Numbered from the stretch's first letter, positions 16,687 through 25,340 are shown. The stretch is DNA of 64,000 nucleotides from Bradyrhizobium canariense (GCF_900105125.1 NZ_LT629750.1:2914001-2978000); one strand, 5' to 3'. Translations and numbers: made by a program. The notes: generated by a model from the letters alone, not told the origin.

Positions 16687-17097
16687 ATGTCGATCGAAAG
16701 ACTGCAAGTCACGAACCACGAGCGCTGGGGCAAGCTGGTGAAGACCTGGGCCACCGGCAACAACTATCTCGACGACGACAACGAATACCCGCTCCCGACC
16801 ACGATGGACGAATTCAAGGAGCAACTCGCCAAGGCACAAGTATTCGCGACGGTGCCGGAACGCTTCACGCAGATCAAGTTCGTCTCCTCCGACCAGGAGA
16901 CGATATTGGTGCGCCTGCCGCCCAAGGTGATGATCGCCGATTCCGAAGAACTGCTCAACAAGCCGGGCGCAACCTATCCGCTTCCGCCGTTCTACAAACG
17001 CCTCTTCAACGGTATCGAACCGGTCATTCCCGAAGACGAAAAATTCCGCGTGCATGCCGAGCGTATCGGTGACTACACGATCAGCATCTGTTCCTGA
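16687..17097 (+). CDS. Unknown protein downstream of peroxidase
   Basis: ATG 16687 follows CTGGAGGACTGAAGCC, a strong ribosome site. The 136-residue product is soluble and acidic, with no signal or membrane segment. Its only Cys is the penultimate residue, in the C-terminal tail DYTISICS. I do not recognise a family. Position (43 bp after the peroxidase stop, same strand) makes it an operon partner. Because a YcaO enzyme is encoded nearby, and YcaO enzymes modify Cys/Ser/Thr or the backbone of ribosomal peptides, this tail is one possible modification site. That is speculation. Confidence 0.75.
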   Translation: MSIERLQVTNHERWGKLVKTWATGNNYLDDDNEYPLPTTMDEFKEQLAKAQVFATVPERFTQIKFVSSDQETILVRLPPKVMIADSEELLNKPGATYPLPPFYKRLFNGIEPVIPEDEKFRVHAERIGDYTISICS

Positions 17098-17107
17098 AAC
17101 TACGTGA

Positions 17108-19216
17108 TCAGGATAACTGCACGATACCCTCGACAGGAAGTCCTGCGCCACCCAATCCGTCGCGCAGGACTTCCCATCGCGCGCCTACGCTGATCGGATG
17201 CGCTTCCAGGGTCCAGCGGACCACGGCCTCGTCGGTCGGGGCGGATGATCCAATCCAAAACGAACGTATTCCGTTGAGGAAGCGCTGAGCCTCTTCCCGA
17301 GCCATGTCCAACTGTCCGAGATGAAACAGCGCCGCCGCCCGCCATGCAGGCAGCGTCTTTATTACCCCCTCCGCGCGATCGATGGCCTCGAGGGCGCCGG
17401 CATATTCGCCGCTCAGCACACGAATGATGCCATGGTAACCCCATCCGAGATATGAGGGCGCTGACGAAAGAGCCAGCGACTGCTCGGCCCGCAGCCGAGC
17501 TTGATCGATCGATCCGCAAAAAGCGCAACAGGCTGCACTGGACAACAAGGTCCACGGGTCGTTGTCGTTCAGTTCACAGGCGAGGTCCATGTGCGGCGCC
17601 GCCTCGGCCTCGCGCAGCGCCATCACATAAGACCAGCCACAGCACAGATGCGCCCTGGAATCGACCGGATCCAGTTGAACGGCACGCTTGGCAAGTTCAA
17701 GCGTCGCCTTTGCCTTGCCGAGATCGCGGAACACGCCAGGGTGAACAAAGTGCTCGACATTGTTCATTTGCACGAGGCTGCTGTAGCAAGGCGAGAACGT
17801 GGGATTTTCCCGGATCGCATCGCGGAAGATGGTGACCGCACGCTGCCAGCTTTCCGCATCGTATTTGAAATGCAAACTCTGACCGCGCAGCCAGCGATCG
17901 TGAGCATCGAGCGAAACGTCGGGTTCGCCCGCAAGCCGCATCAGCCGCTCTGCCGACAATTGCACATTCAGCGACATGGCGATGCGCCGGATAATACGCT
18001 GCTGGGCTTCGAACCAGTTATTCAGACCGAGTCGGAAGCTCTCGCTCCAGACGTAAATACCGGTCCTGTCGTCTTTCAGCACCATCACCATATTGATATC
18101 GTCGCCCGCCCGATAGGCAGTAGCTTCGATGCAATATTGCGGCGCCGAATCCTGCGCGGGAGGTACAGCAGCAGTCACTCGATCGACCACGCTCCATTCC
18201 CGGAAACGCACAAGCGATGCGGCGAGGTGCTGGTTGAACCCTTGAACGAGATGGGCATGATCGTTGTCGATGCCATGCATGGCAAAAGGCTGCAGCACGA
18301 GGCGCATTTTGGCCGGCGCCTTGATCTGCGCAGCTGCCAGCGGAATGGCATGCTCAACGCTCCCGTTGATCACACGTAATGTGCGCTTGTCGGCTGCGCC
18401 GCGCGCGCCGGAATCGGCGAGCGGCCTTTCAAAGGCCCCGAGCTTGATCTTTGCAACGAGTTCTTCCGTCACCGGCGACGGCTCCATGCCATAATCCCGG
18501 TCCAGCAAATCCCAAAGCGCCTTGTAGATGCGTAGTGCGCCGGCGACGTCGCCTTCCTCGGCGTGCGTCCGCATCAGATGGCAACAGGCCTCCTCGTGGG
18601 TGGGATCGAGGTTGAAGATCGCGGTCGCGATCCGACTTTTGGCGCCGGCGGCGACCTCATCCGCCACCAGACCGGCGCCGAGGCTTCGCATCAGCCTGTC
18701 ATGAATGGTCTGGCGTTTTGCGAGCACCCAGACCCGGAATGACGGATCGAGATCGTCCATGCCTTCCAGAATCCGTTCGCCAAGCTGTGGAGTATTGAGC
18801 AACAGCGGGTGGACGTTGCCGCCTTCGGCGGCCCGGATAATACTTTCGACATCGACCTCCACGTTCTCGGCATCGAGATGAATCGAGAGCCTGCCCGCGA
18901 CGAACCCGCTGCATCCCGCCTCCTCAAAGGCCGCACGCAATTCGCGAACGACCTGACGCAGCGAGGCCCGTGCTTTTTCTTCGTCCGACCGGCTCCACAA
19001 CAAACCGACGAGCCGTTCGCGGCTTTCGTGTTTGGTCTCGGTCAAGGCAAGATAGCTGAGAACGGCGCCGGCCTTCTGGGTCCGAAGCTCGATCAGGCGG
19101 CCCTTGAATCTGATTGTGAGCCGTCCCACCAACGAAACCGAAAGATGCGCCGCGGCTCCGGGCACCGCCTCGAATTCGCTTTCAGCCAGCTCTTGAACGT
19201 TAGCGACCCGCCGCAT
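17108..19216 (-). CDS. SARP/BTAD-type transcriptional activator with TPR domain
   Basis: The 702-residue protein has three parts. Residues about 25-110 form an OmpR-like winged helix (SVSLVGRLTIRFKGRLIELR, RERLVGLLWSRSDEEKARAS). Residues about 115-265 form the bacterial transcriptional activation domain (NLDPTHEEACCHLMRTHAEE, ALRIYKALWDLLDRDYGMEP). The rest holds a TolB/cyclase-associated-like segment (PFAMHGIDNDHAHLVQGF) and several TPR-like helices. Such proteins activate neighbouring pathway genes by binding heptamer direct repeats. It lies 26 bp after the YcaO gene and probably shares its transcript. It converges on the peroxidase operon with a 10-bp gap. Confidence 0.88.
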   Translation of the reverse strand: MRRVANVQELAESEFEAVPGAAAHLSVSLVGRLTIRFKGRLIELRTQKAGAVLSYLALTETKHESRERLVGLLWSRSDEEKARASLRQVVRELRAAFEEAGCSGFVAGRLSIHLDAENVEVDVESIIRAAEGGNVHPLLLNTPQLGERILEGMDDLDPSFRVWVLAKRQTIHDRLMRSLGAGLVADEVAAGAKSRIATAIFNLDPTHEEACCHLMRTHAEEGDVAGALRIYKALWDLLDRDYGMEPSPVTEELVAKIKLGAFERPLADSGARGAADKRTLRVINGSVEHAIPLAAAQIKAPAKMRLVLQPFAMHGIDNDHAHLVQGFNQHLAASLVRFREWSVVDRVTAAVPPAQDSAPQYCIEATAYRAGDDINMVMVLKDDRTGIYVWSESFRLGLNNWFEAQQRIIRRIAMSLNVQLSAERLMRLAGEPDVSLDAHDRWLRGQSLHFKYDAESWQRAVTIFRDAIRENPTFSPCYSSLVQMNNVEHFVHPGVFRDLGKAKATLELAKRAVQLDPVDSRAHLCCGWSYVMALREAEAAPHMDLACELNDNDPWTLLSSAACCAFCGSIDQARLRAEQSLALSSAPSYLGWGYHGIIRVLSGEYAGALEAIDRAEGVIKTLPAWRAAALFHLGQLDMAREEAQRFLNGIRSFWIGSSAPTDEAVVRWTLEAHPISVGARWEVLRDGLGGAGLPVEGIVQLS

Positions 19217-19242
19217 CGAAAAGTCCCACCGAGGTCAACCGA

Positions 19243-20592
19243 CTATATCAGCGCGACGCCGCCCGTATAGCTCGCACCTCCGCCTGTTTGCGCAATCATA
19301 TCTGCCAATCGCGGCGTAATGAGCTCGGACGGTTCGAGCTGCAGGCCGGGCGCAATCACGCGCGCCACCGGGATCGCGAAATGCGGACGGGTCAGATTGA
19401 GGTTGAAGGTCTCGATGCCGAACTGGTCGAGGCGATCCGCCATCAGCCGCAGCAAGGCGCCCGGATCGCTCACGTTGAAGTTCAGATGTTCCGCGCGCTC
19501 TGCTACGGGTTGCAGCAAAAGACATTCATCGGCGACGATCATGGTGGCGCGCCGCCGGTGAATCCGGTCCCGCTCGTTGAGCGCAGCTTCACCGCGTTCG
19601 GTGCACTTCGCTTCGACAACCTCGTGCGCAAGTTCGATCTGACACATTTCCAGAACGGCTGAGCGCACCGCGGCCGCCAGCGTCGGCCGCGCGGCGAGAC
19701 CAAAAGCGAAGCCAAGGCCATCGGCCTTGCAGGAGACCGCGGCAACACAGGGGACTCCAATATCCGTCGTTATATCGAGCAGCCAGCTCCGTCGCGACGA
19801 AACGTTTTGCCGCAGCCGCGACAGCAGAACCCGGGCCGCGGTTTGCGCTTCATGCTCAGGCGGAATCAACCGGCCGCGGTTGCCACCCCGCCACCAAAGA
19901 CTGGCCGCGTCTCGCTCGATCAACTCCAGCAGACCGTGCAGGGCGGCTGCGTCCCAGGACCTCCCGGCCGCTGATCCGGCACTTAGCGGAAATGGCGGCT
20001 TGATCGCTTGCTTGCCCGACGGCCGGCGCAGGCAGAGGTCTGCGGGTAACAGGACCTCCCTGCCATCGGTGAGACGTGTCACGCGGCACCATGAAAGTTC
20101 GACATCGGCGCGCCCGTGGTACGCCGAAAACGTCGCGAGGAATTCCCGTGCGGCCGGACCGAGCCCCGCCGCCGGGCCGGCGGCGCCGGGTAATTCCAGC
20201 ACATCATTGGCGGTCTGCAATTGGGACAGATACTCAACGCCCTCCCCGATGCACCCTTGAAATGCTTCCTGCAGCGAGAGGCCGACACCGGAGACACCGA
20301 CCCCAGGACTGCCGGCATGCAAGGGGTCCGCAAGCTCGGGATCGAATTCGGCCCCAAAAATGACCAGGCCGGGGGCGTCCGGAGCGGCCAGTTCGAAAAC
20401 ACGCCGAAACCGCGACGCCAGCTTCAGCAGGCAGGCGCGGTGGCGTGTTTCAGGGCCGCTCTCAGTGCGATCCGCGCCGGCTTCCCTCGCGTAACCCAGC
20501 GCCTGCAACAGGGATCGGACATCAGCATCGTCGGCCGCCTCCGGTCTATCGCCAAGTAATGATGAGGCCGCGCGCGCAAACAGGTTGGGCAT
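19243..20592 (-). CDS. YcaO-domain protein
   Basis: The protein has 449 residues, starting at ATG 20592 with an AGGAG site. The YcaO ATP-binding motifs are intact: GVGLSLQEAFQGCIGEGVEYLS near residue 100 and ALHGLLELIERDAASLWW near residue 215, then RSAVLEMCQIELAHEV. YcaO enzymes use ATP to activate a peptide amide, making azolines, thioamides or amidines, or assist RimO. The C-terminus (GGGASYTGGVALI) lacks the PxPxP end of azoline cyclodehydratases. No TfuA or E1-like partner is nearby. The setting with a SARP regulator and heme peroxidase suggests a specialised-metabolite role, with the substrate unknown. Confidence 0.87.
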   Translation of the reverse strand: MPNLFARAASSLLGDRPEAADDADVRSLLQALGYAREAGADRTESGPETRHRACLLKLASRFRRVFELAAPDAPGLVIFGAEFDPELADPLHAGSPGVGVSGVGLSLQEAFQGCIGEGVEYLSQLQTANDVLELPGAAGPAAGLGPAAREFLATFSAYHGRADVELSWCRVTRLTDGREVLLPADLCLRRPSGKQAIKPPFPLSAGSAAGRSWDAAALHGLLELIERDAASLWWRGGNRGRLIPPEHEAQTAARVLLSRLRQNVSSRRSWLLDITTDIGVPCVAAVSCKADGLGFAFGLAARPTLAAAVRSAVLEMCQIELAHEVVEAKCTERGEAALNERDRIHRRRATMIVADECLLLQPVAERAEHLNFNVSDPGALLRLMADRLDQFGIETFNLNLTRPHFAIPVARVIAPGLQLEPSELITPRLADMIAQTGGGASYTGGVALI

Positions 20593-20608
20593 CCGATCTC
20601 CTGTCTAT

Positions 20609-20641
20609 TCACGATGGCCTCACGCCTGTCGCGCAAAGTCT
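20609..20641 (+). promoter_or_regulatory. Candidate SARP box between YcaO and unknown gene
   Basis: TCACGAT (20609-20615) and TCACGCC (20620-20626) repeat with an 11-bp period, and AGTCT follows at 20637. This repeats the layout upstream of the peroxidase gene, with AGTCT 28 bases from the first heptamer instead of 27. It lies 50 bases before ATG 20677 and 17 bases from the YcaO start, so it may serve both directions. Confidence 0.45.
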
Positions 20642-20676
20642 GGCAGGCGGAAACGTCCACGTCTTGGAGTACCATA

Positions 20677-21231
20677 ATGCTCGCCAAAGCCTTTGTCGTT
20701 GCGATGGCTGCCGATATTGCCCGGTCGGATTACGCCAAGCCAACGCTGATCCGCAGCCACAGCCGCGAGTGGCTGATTGCGTGCCGCTGGGGCCCTGACG
20801 GCGAATACCTCTCGCTGGCGACCGCCGGTGTCATGCGCGACCCCAACGGACGCGTGGCGCCCGACGCTATCGCCCCCATTCACAGCCTGTTCGGCGTGCT
20901 GGTTTCGGAGTCGGAGTCGGAAGCTGCCAGCACCTTTTTGCTGGTGCGCCAGTTGCCGTTCCCGGTCGAACTCGCTGGTACCTTTTTTCCAGCCGACGGA
21001 TATGCACGGTTGCAGCAGCGCGAAACGATCAGCCTGGTCTCGAAAACCCGCTACTCACATAGCTGCGGCTGGCTGGATGGCAGGGAGGTCCGCAAGGACA
21101 TTCCGGACCCGGCGCCGTCCTCGGCGGAGGCGATGGCCTGGCACATCGAAGCCAAGCGCTGCGACTGGATCGGCGAGTTTATCTCCGAATCCATTCTGCA
21201 AGAGAAGCGTGCGATGCGTGCCAACGGATGA
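20677..21231 (+). CDS. Unknown 184-residue protein divergent from YcaO
   Basis: ATG 20677 is chosen for the GGAG 9 bases upstream; the frame is open to 20614 but that part is unlikely to be translated. The product is soluble, with a mixed alpha/beta look (AKAFVVAMAADIARSDYAKP, EWLIACRWGPDGEYLSLATA) and three Cys residues. No known domain is recognisable. Its promoter carries the same direct repeat as the peroxidase promoter, so it is likely part of the same regulated set. It could be a substrate, a partner or a small binding protein. Confidence 0.7.
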   Translation: MLAKAFVVAMAADIARSDYAKPTLIRSHSREWLIACRWGPDGEYLSLATAGVMRDPNGRVAPDAIAPIHSLFGVLVSESESEAASTFLLVRQLPFPVELAGTFFPADGYARLQQRETISLVSKTRYSHSCGWLDGREVRKDIPDPAPSSAEAMAWHIEAKRCDWIGEFISESILQEKRAMRANG

Positions 21232-21326
21232 GCTCCGCAGCCTACGGTATGGGGACTCAGCGCAAGGATACCGCCGCCGCGGATGGTGGCGGTAGTCTCG
21301 ACGAACTGTCCCCAAGCCCTGTTTCG

Positions 21327-21617
21327 CTATTGCGAAGAGGTTTCGGGAGCCAGCACGCACCTGCCCTCTTGGTCGATCGATATCGTCATTTTCTGGCCGG
21401 GCAGAGCTGTGAGAAAATTCTGCAAGATCAACCGGCTCTCATCGGAAAGCGCGAAAAGTCCGCGCATCAGCTCGAAAAATCCCGGCTCTTCGCCGACATA
21501 CAACAATTCGAGCAGTTCCGCGCTCGTGTACCGTCCCAAAGCGGACACAAGCCTTTCCGTCTCGTCGATTGGACTGGTTTCGCTCCAGCGATCGAAATTG
21601 TAAATTACCGCAGTCAT
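21327..21617 (-). CDS. Unknown 96-residue acidic protein
   Basis: The product is soluble, acidic and mostly helical (ERLVSALGRYTSAELLELLY, EPGFFELMRGLFALSDES), ending in EGRCVLAPETSSQ with its only Cys ten residues from the end. No family is recognised. It converges on the 184-residue unknown with a 95-bp gap. Upstream of its start, TTACGAT and TGACGAT (21633-21651) repeat with a 12-bp period and loosely resemble the heptamers of the two candidate SARP boxes. Membership of the YcaO/peroxidase locus is possible but less certain than for the other genes. Confidence 0.6.
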   Translation of the reverse strand: MTAVIYNFDRWSETSPIDETERLVSALGRYTSAELLELLYVGEEPGFFELMRGLFALSDESRLILQNFLTALPGQKMTISIDQEGRCVLAPETSSQ

Positions 21618-21920
21618 TGATGCCCCGATGCCTTACGATGATTCTGACGATGGCCCTGGCAGATCACAAGCCCTGGCAGATCATAGCCAAGCCTAGCTTG
21701 CGGGTTTCATCGTGAATTCAACGTGATTGCGGCGATCGGAGCGTGCCGGACCGAACCGGACGGCCCTGGGGCAACCGAATTACCGGAAACCGCCGACGGC
21801 ACCGTTCGCCCTTTCGCGACGCAACCTGCCGGCCGGCCTTAAACCGGGACATGGCGAGCGGGGGTCATCCGCCGCACCGGCCGTCCGCCGGTTTCCCGCG
21901 CCGGCTACCGTCCGTCGGAT
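21618..21920. other. Intergenic region with a short direct repeat
   Basis: GCCCTGGCAGATCA occurs at 21653-21666 and 21670-21683. The rest of the 303 bp is GC-rich with short open frames that do not look coding. It contains the promoter of the minus gene ending at 21327 and the 3' flank of the binding-protein gene that ends at 21921. Confidence 0.5.
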
Positions 21921-22964
21921 TCAATTGATCGGCTTGAGGGTAAGCTCATCCGGCCGGGCTTTGACGAACCCGAACTTCGCGTAGGCGTCCTGTGCGGCGG
22001 GGGTAGCGAGGAAAGCGAGATAATTGTCGGCATTCTCCCTGTGCCGGCCGTTCTCCAATGCCCCCACGGCGTACGACACTTCATCACGCAGGCTGTCGGA
22101 AGCAGGCAGCTCGACAGCCTCTACTTGAGCGCCCTGGCGCAGAGCTTGCATCACTTCTGTCTTCCACACGATGCCGACATCGGATTTATCGTCGCGAATA
22201 CGTTCCGGGGTTTCCCGATGGTGCACGGCGGTAAACCAGTTACGCTCGGTGGTCTGACAGGATGCGCATTCCCGGCCATTCGCAATCTGCGTCCAGATTC
22301 CGTGCCGCTCCAGTATCTTGCGCGCATAGAACTGCATGATCCCTTCATTGACCGGATTGGGCAGAGAGGTTCGAACGTCGTTGCGAACGAGGTCGTCGAT
22401 CCCGGCGATCCGCTTCGGATTGCCCTTGGCCACCATCATCTGCAGTTCATTGTGCATGTAGATCTCATACTTAAGCATCAGACCGGCCGTCTTGAGCCGT
22501 TGCAGATGCCCGAGATTGACGGATGCATAGATGTCGGGCCTGCATCGGTACTCCCTGCCGTTGTAACGCCAGCCTCCGCCTTCAATCGCCGACAGGATCA
22601 AGCCCGGGGGAAGCGTGATCAGCCCAACCGTCACGCCGGGATAGGCCTTTTGAAAAGCGCCGATCACCTCGTCCATCGCGAAGAACTGATTTCCGGCAAC
22701 CCAGACAACGAGGTTTGCATCGGACGTCATATGCTCGAGCGCCGCGACGCCCTCCTGAATTGTCCCGTCGGTTCGGTAGAATTTGAGGTCGGTATCCTTG
22801 TCGGGCGGGATCACCGCCAATTCCTGCGCCGCCGCAGGTTGTGCCAAAACGGGAGAGTGAAAAGTAAAAGCCGCGATCGCCAGGCCGACGCCCACCACCA
22901 CTCCGGCTGCCCAACACCGGCACCTCAAAGCCAACGCGGCCGAGGCGGAATTCACTTTTTTCAT
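21921..22964 (-). CDS. Periplasmic substrate-binding protein, type II fold
   Basis: ATG 22964 follows GAGGAGAGTGAT; the longer open frame to 23240 is upstream sequence. The 347-residue product has a long signal peptide ending near SPVLAQPAAAQ. LVVWVAGNQFFAMDEVIGAF and YPGVTVGLITLPPG look like the first lobe of a molybdate- or AcfC-like type II binding protein. SDVGIVWKTEVMQAL and NYLAFLATPAAQDAYAKFGF are typical of the second lobe. A CASC pair in the hinge region is unusual. It diverges from tctBA and no ABC permease is adjacent, so its transporter partner is unclear. Confidence 0.8.
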   Translation of the reverse strand: MKKVNSASAALALRCRCWAAGVVVGVGLAIAAFTFHSPVLAQPAAAQELAVIPPDKDTDLKFYRTDGTIQEGVAALEHMTSDANLVVWVAGNQFFAMDEVIGAFQKAYPGVTVGLITLPPGLILSAIEGGGWRYNGREYRCRPDIYASVNLGHLQRLKTAGLMLKYEIYMHNELQMMVAKGNPKRIAGIDDLVRNDVRTSLPNPVNEGIMQFYARKILERHGIWTQIANGRECASCQTTERNWFTAVHHRETPERIRDDKSDVGIVWKTEVMQALRQGAQVEAVELPASDSLRDEVSYAVGALENGRHRENADNYLAFLATPAAQDAYAKFGFVKARPDELTLKPIN

Positions 22965-23299
22965 ATCACTCTCCTCGAACTCAGGCGAAAGCTGGCCAAA
23001 CGTCGGCAGAATGGCCGCCGCCCCGGCGCCGATACCATTCTCTGGGGCCGCACGTCGAACACCGATTGGCAGCCAGACTTGCCGCCACATCGGCATCAGG
23101 CGGTCGCAACTCCTCCGAGCTGCGATGTCGTGACAACCGAAAATATCGGATCGTTGCCTAAGCAACTCGCAATACCCGCGCCGATACAGCCGCCCCTGGG
23201 CTGGTGCGGCAACCCTGCGGCGCATGGCAGCACGGGGCAATCTCGACAGGCCCCGCCACTACGGGTAGGGTCCGAAAAAACCTTACCGGAGATACGCCG
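22965..23299. other. Divergent intergenic region, 335 bp
   Basis: This region lies between the binding-protein gene (minus) and tctB (plus) and must hold both promoters. Frames are open across it on both strands, but without ribosome sites or domain matches. I see no convincing operator. Confidence 0.4.
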
Positions 23300-23773
23300 T
23301 TGCAGGACAGATTTAAGCTGAAACGCGACTATTATGCCGGCGGCCTGATGATGCTGATCGGCGTCGGAGCCGCGGTCATCGGCACTGGCTACAAGTTCGG
23401 CAGCCTCGCCCGGATGGGTCCCGGATTCATGCCGGTCATGCTCGGCATTGTCCTGGCGTTCCTCGGCATCCTGATCGCCGGCACCGCCCTGGCCTCATCT
23501 GAGCCTGACGACTCCAGGTTCCTGCCGGACAATCCGCAATGGTTCGGCTGGCTCTGCATTATCGCCGGCCCGATCCTATTCATCATCCTCGGACAATACG
23601 CAGGCATGATCCCTGCTGTATTCGCCTGCGTCTTTGTCTGCGCGCTCGGGGACAAGACAGCGACCTACAAATCGTCGGCCATCCTGGCAGCCGGTGTCAC
23701 GGTATTCGGGGTCCTGCTGTTCCATTACCTGCTCAGCATCCCGTTCCCCTTGTTGCGCGGGGTCAACCTGTGA
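23300..23773 (+). CDS. tctB: Tripartite tricarboxylate transporter small subunit TctB
   Basis: A TTG start at 23300 is chosen because GGAG lies 9 bases upstream and the product then opens LQDRFKLKRDYYAGGLMMLI, as TctB proteins do. The 157-residue protein has four hydrophobic segments and the DYYAG(G)...GxMGPGFMP-like motif (SLARMGPGFMPVMLGIVLAF) of the family. TctB is the small membrane subunit of secondary carboxylate uptake systems. Its stop overlaps the tctA start. Confidence 0.88.
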   Translation: MQDRFKLKRDYYAGGLMMLIGVGAAVIGTGYKFGSLARMGPGFMPVMLGIVLAFLGILIAGTALASSEPDDSRFLPDNPQWFGWLCIIAGPILFIILGQYAGMIPAVFACVFVCALGDKTATYKSSAILAAGVTVFGVLLFHYLLSIPFPLLRGVNL

Positions 23774-25329
23774 TCTCCACTGCAATTACGGATCTCTATT
23801 ACGGCTTTGGCGTAGCGCTCGAACCGCATAACCTGATGTACTGCTTCCTTGGCGTGCTGGTCGGCAACCTCGTCGGCGTGCTGCCGGGAATGGGCCCTGT
23901 AGCCACGATTTCCATTCTGCTCCCGCTGACCTTCGGGATGCAGCCGGTGCCCGCGATCCTGATGCTCTCCGGCGTCTATTACGGCGCGCAGTATGGCGGC
24001 GCCATCTGCTCGATCCTGCTGAACTTGCCCTGTCATCCACCGCACGCGGTGACATGCCTTGACGGGTTTCCACTGACAAAGCAGGGCAAGGGCGGCACGG
24101 CGCTCGGCATCACCATCATCGCGGCCTTTGTCGGCGCATCGTTCGGCATCACCGAGATGATTTTCCTTGCGCCGTTCCTCGTCAAGATGGCGCTCGAATT
24201 CGGACCGGCCGAAGTATGCTCACTGATGCTGGTGGGATTGCTCGCAGGCTCGACGCTGGCCAAGGGATCGCCGCTCAAGGGGATCGCGATGACGGTTTTC
24301 GGCCTTCTGGTCGGCATCGTGGGATCGGATATCGAAACCGGGCAACCCCGCTTCACTTTCGGTATCACTGAGTTGTTCGACGGCGTCGAAATCGTCGCGC
24401 TGGCGCTCGGCATGTTCGGCATCGCCGAATTCATGAACAGCATCAACAATACCGAAGCCGTCGATATGAAGTACGCCAAGGTCGGCATCTCCGACATGTT
24501 CCCGTCGAAGGCGGACCTCAAGAAATCGTTCTTCCCGATGATCCGCGGCACCTTGCTCGGGAGCCTCTGTGCGCTGATTCCGGGTACCGGGCCGACCATC
24601 GCCTCCTTCGTGTCCTACGCCACCGAGAAGAAGATATCGAAAACGCCGGAGCGTTTCGGTCACGGCGCGATCGAGGGCGTCGCATGTCCGGAAGCGTCAA
24701 CGCACTCCTCCGTGCAGGGCGATTTCATCCCGACCATGAGCCTAGGCATTCCGGGCGACACCGTGATGGCTTTGCTGTTGGGCGCGCTCATCATTCACGG
24801 CATCGTTCCGGGCCCGCAACTGATCAGCCAGCACGCCGACATCTTCTGGGGGCTGATCGCAAGCTTCTGGATCGGCAATATCCTGCTGGTCATCCTCAAC
24901 GTGCCGATGATCGGCCTGTGGGTGAAGCTGCTGAGCATTCCCTACCGCTATCTCTATCCGAGCGCGATGTTCTTCGTCTGCATCGGGGTCTATGCCGCCA
25001 ACAACGACATGTTCCAGGTCGGCGAGACCCTGTTCATCGGCATCCTCGGCTACATCCTGCTGCGCCTCGACTTCCATCCCGCGCCAATCCTGCTCGGATT
25101 TGTGCTGGGACCGCGCTTCGAGGAGAACTTCCGCCGCAGCCTGCTGATCTCTCGGGGCGATCTGACGACCTTTATCGATCGTCCGATCAGTGCGTTCTTT
25201 CTCCTCATCAGCGTCGTACTGATCGTGGCGCAGATTTACGTCTGGCTGCGCAAGCCAAAAATCATCGCTGAGGAAAAGGCGATCGAGGCCCAGGTGCCGA
25301 CGACGCCATATTCAGAACTGGCCGAATAA
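23770..25329 (+). CDS. tctA: Tripartite tricarboxylate transporter large subunit TctA
   Basis: The start is the GTG at 23770, which overlaps the tctB stop (GTGA) and gives 519 residues, the usual TctA length. The open frame back to 23539 lies inside tctB. The motif GNLVGVLPGMGPVATISILL and its second-half echo GSLCALIPGTGPTIASFVSY are the paired family signatures, and about twelve membrane segments are visible. It drives uptake of a carboxylate using the ion gradient and needs a TctC binding protein. None is adjacent; the only nearby binding protein has a different fold family. Confidence 0.93.
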   Translation: MISTAITDLYYGFGVALEPHNLMYCFLGVLVGNLVGVLPGMGPVATISILLPLTFGMQPVPAILMLSGVYYGAQYGGAICSILLNLPCHPPHAVTCLDGFPLTKQGKGGTALGITIIAAFVGASFGITEMIFLAPFLVKMALEFGPAEVCSLMLVGLLAGSTLAKGSPLKGIAMTVFGLLVGIVGSDIETGQPRFTFGITELFDGVEIVALALGMFGIAEFMNSINNTEAVDMKYAKVGISDMFPSKADLKKSFFPMIRGTLLGSLCALIPGTGPTIASFVSYATEKKISKTPERFGHGAIEGVACPEASTHSSVQGDFIPTMSLGIPGDTVMALLLGALIIHGIVPGPQLISQHADIFWGLIASFWIGNILLVILNVPMIGLWVKLLSIPYRYLYPSAMFFVCIGVYAANNDMFQVGETLFIGILGYILLRLDFHPAPILLGFVLGPRFEENFRRSLLISRGDLTTFIDRPISAFFLLISVVLIVAQIYVWLRKPKIIAEEKAIEAQVPTTPYSELAE

Positions 25330-25340
25330 CTGCGGCCCTC

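Noticed and set aside
21653..21683. 14-bp direct repeat as an attachment site or operator
   Set aside because: Short, with no integrase or mobile gene near and no symmetrical structure.
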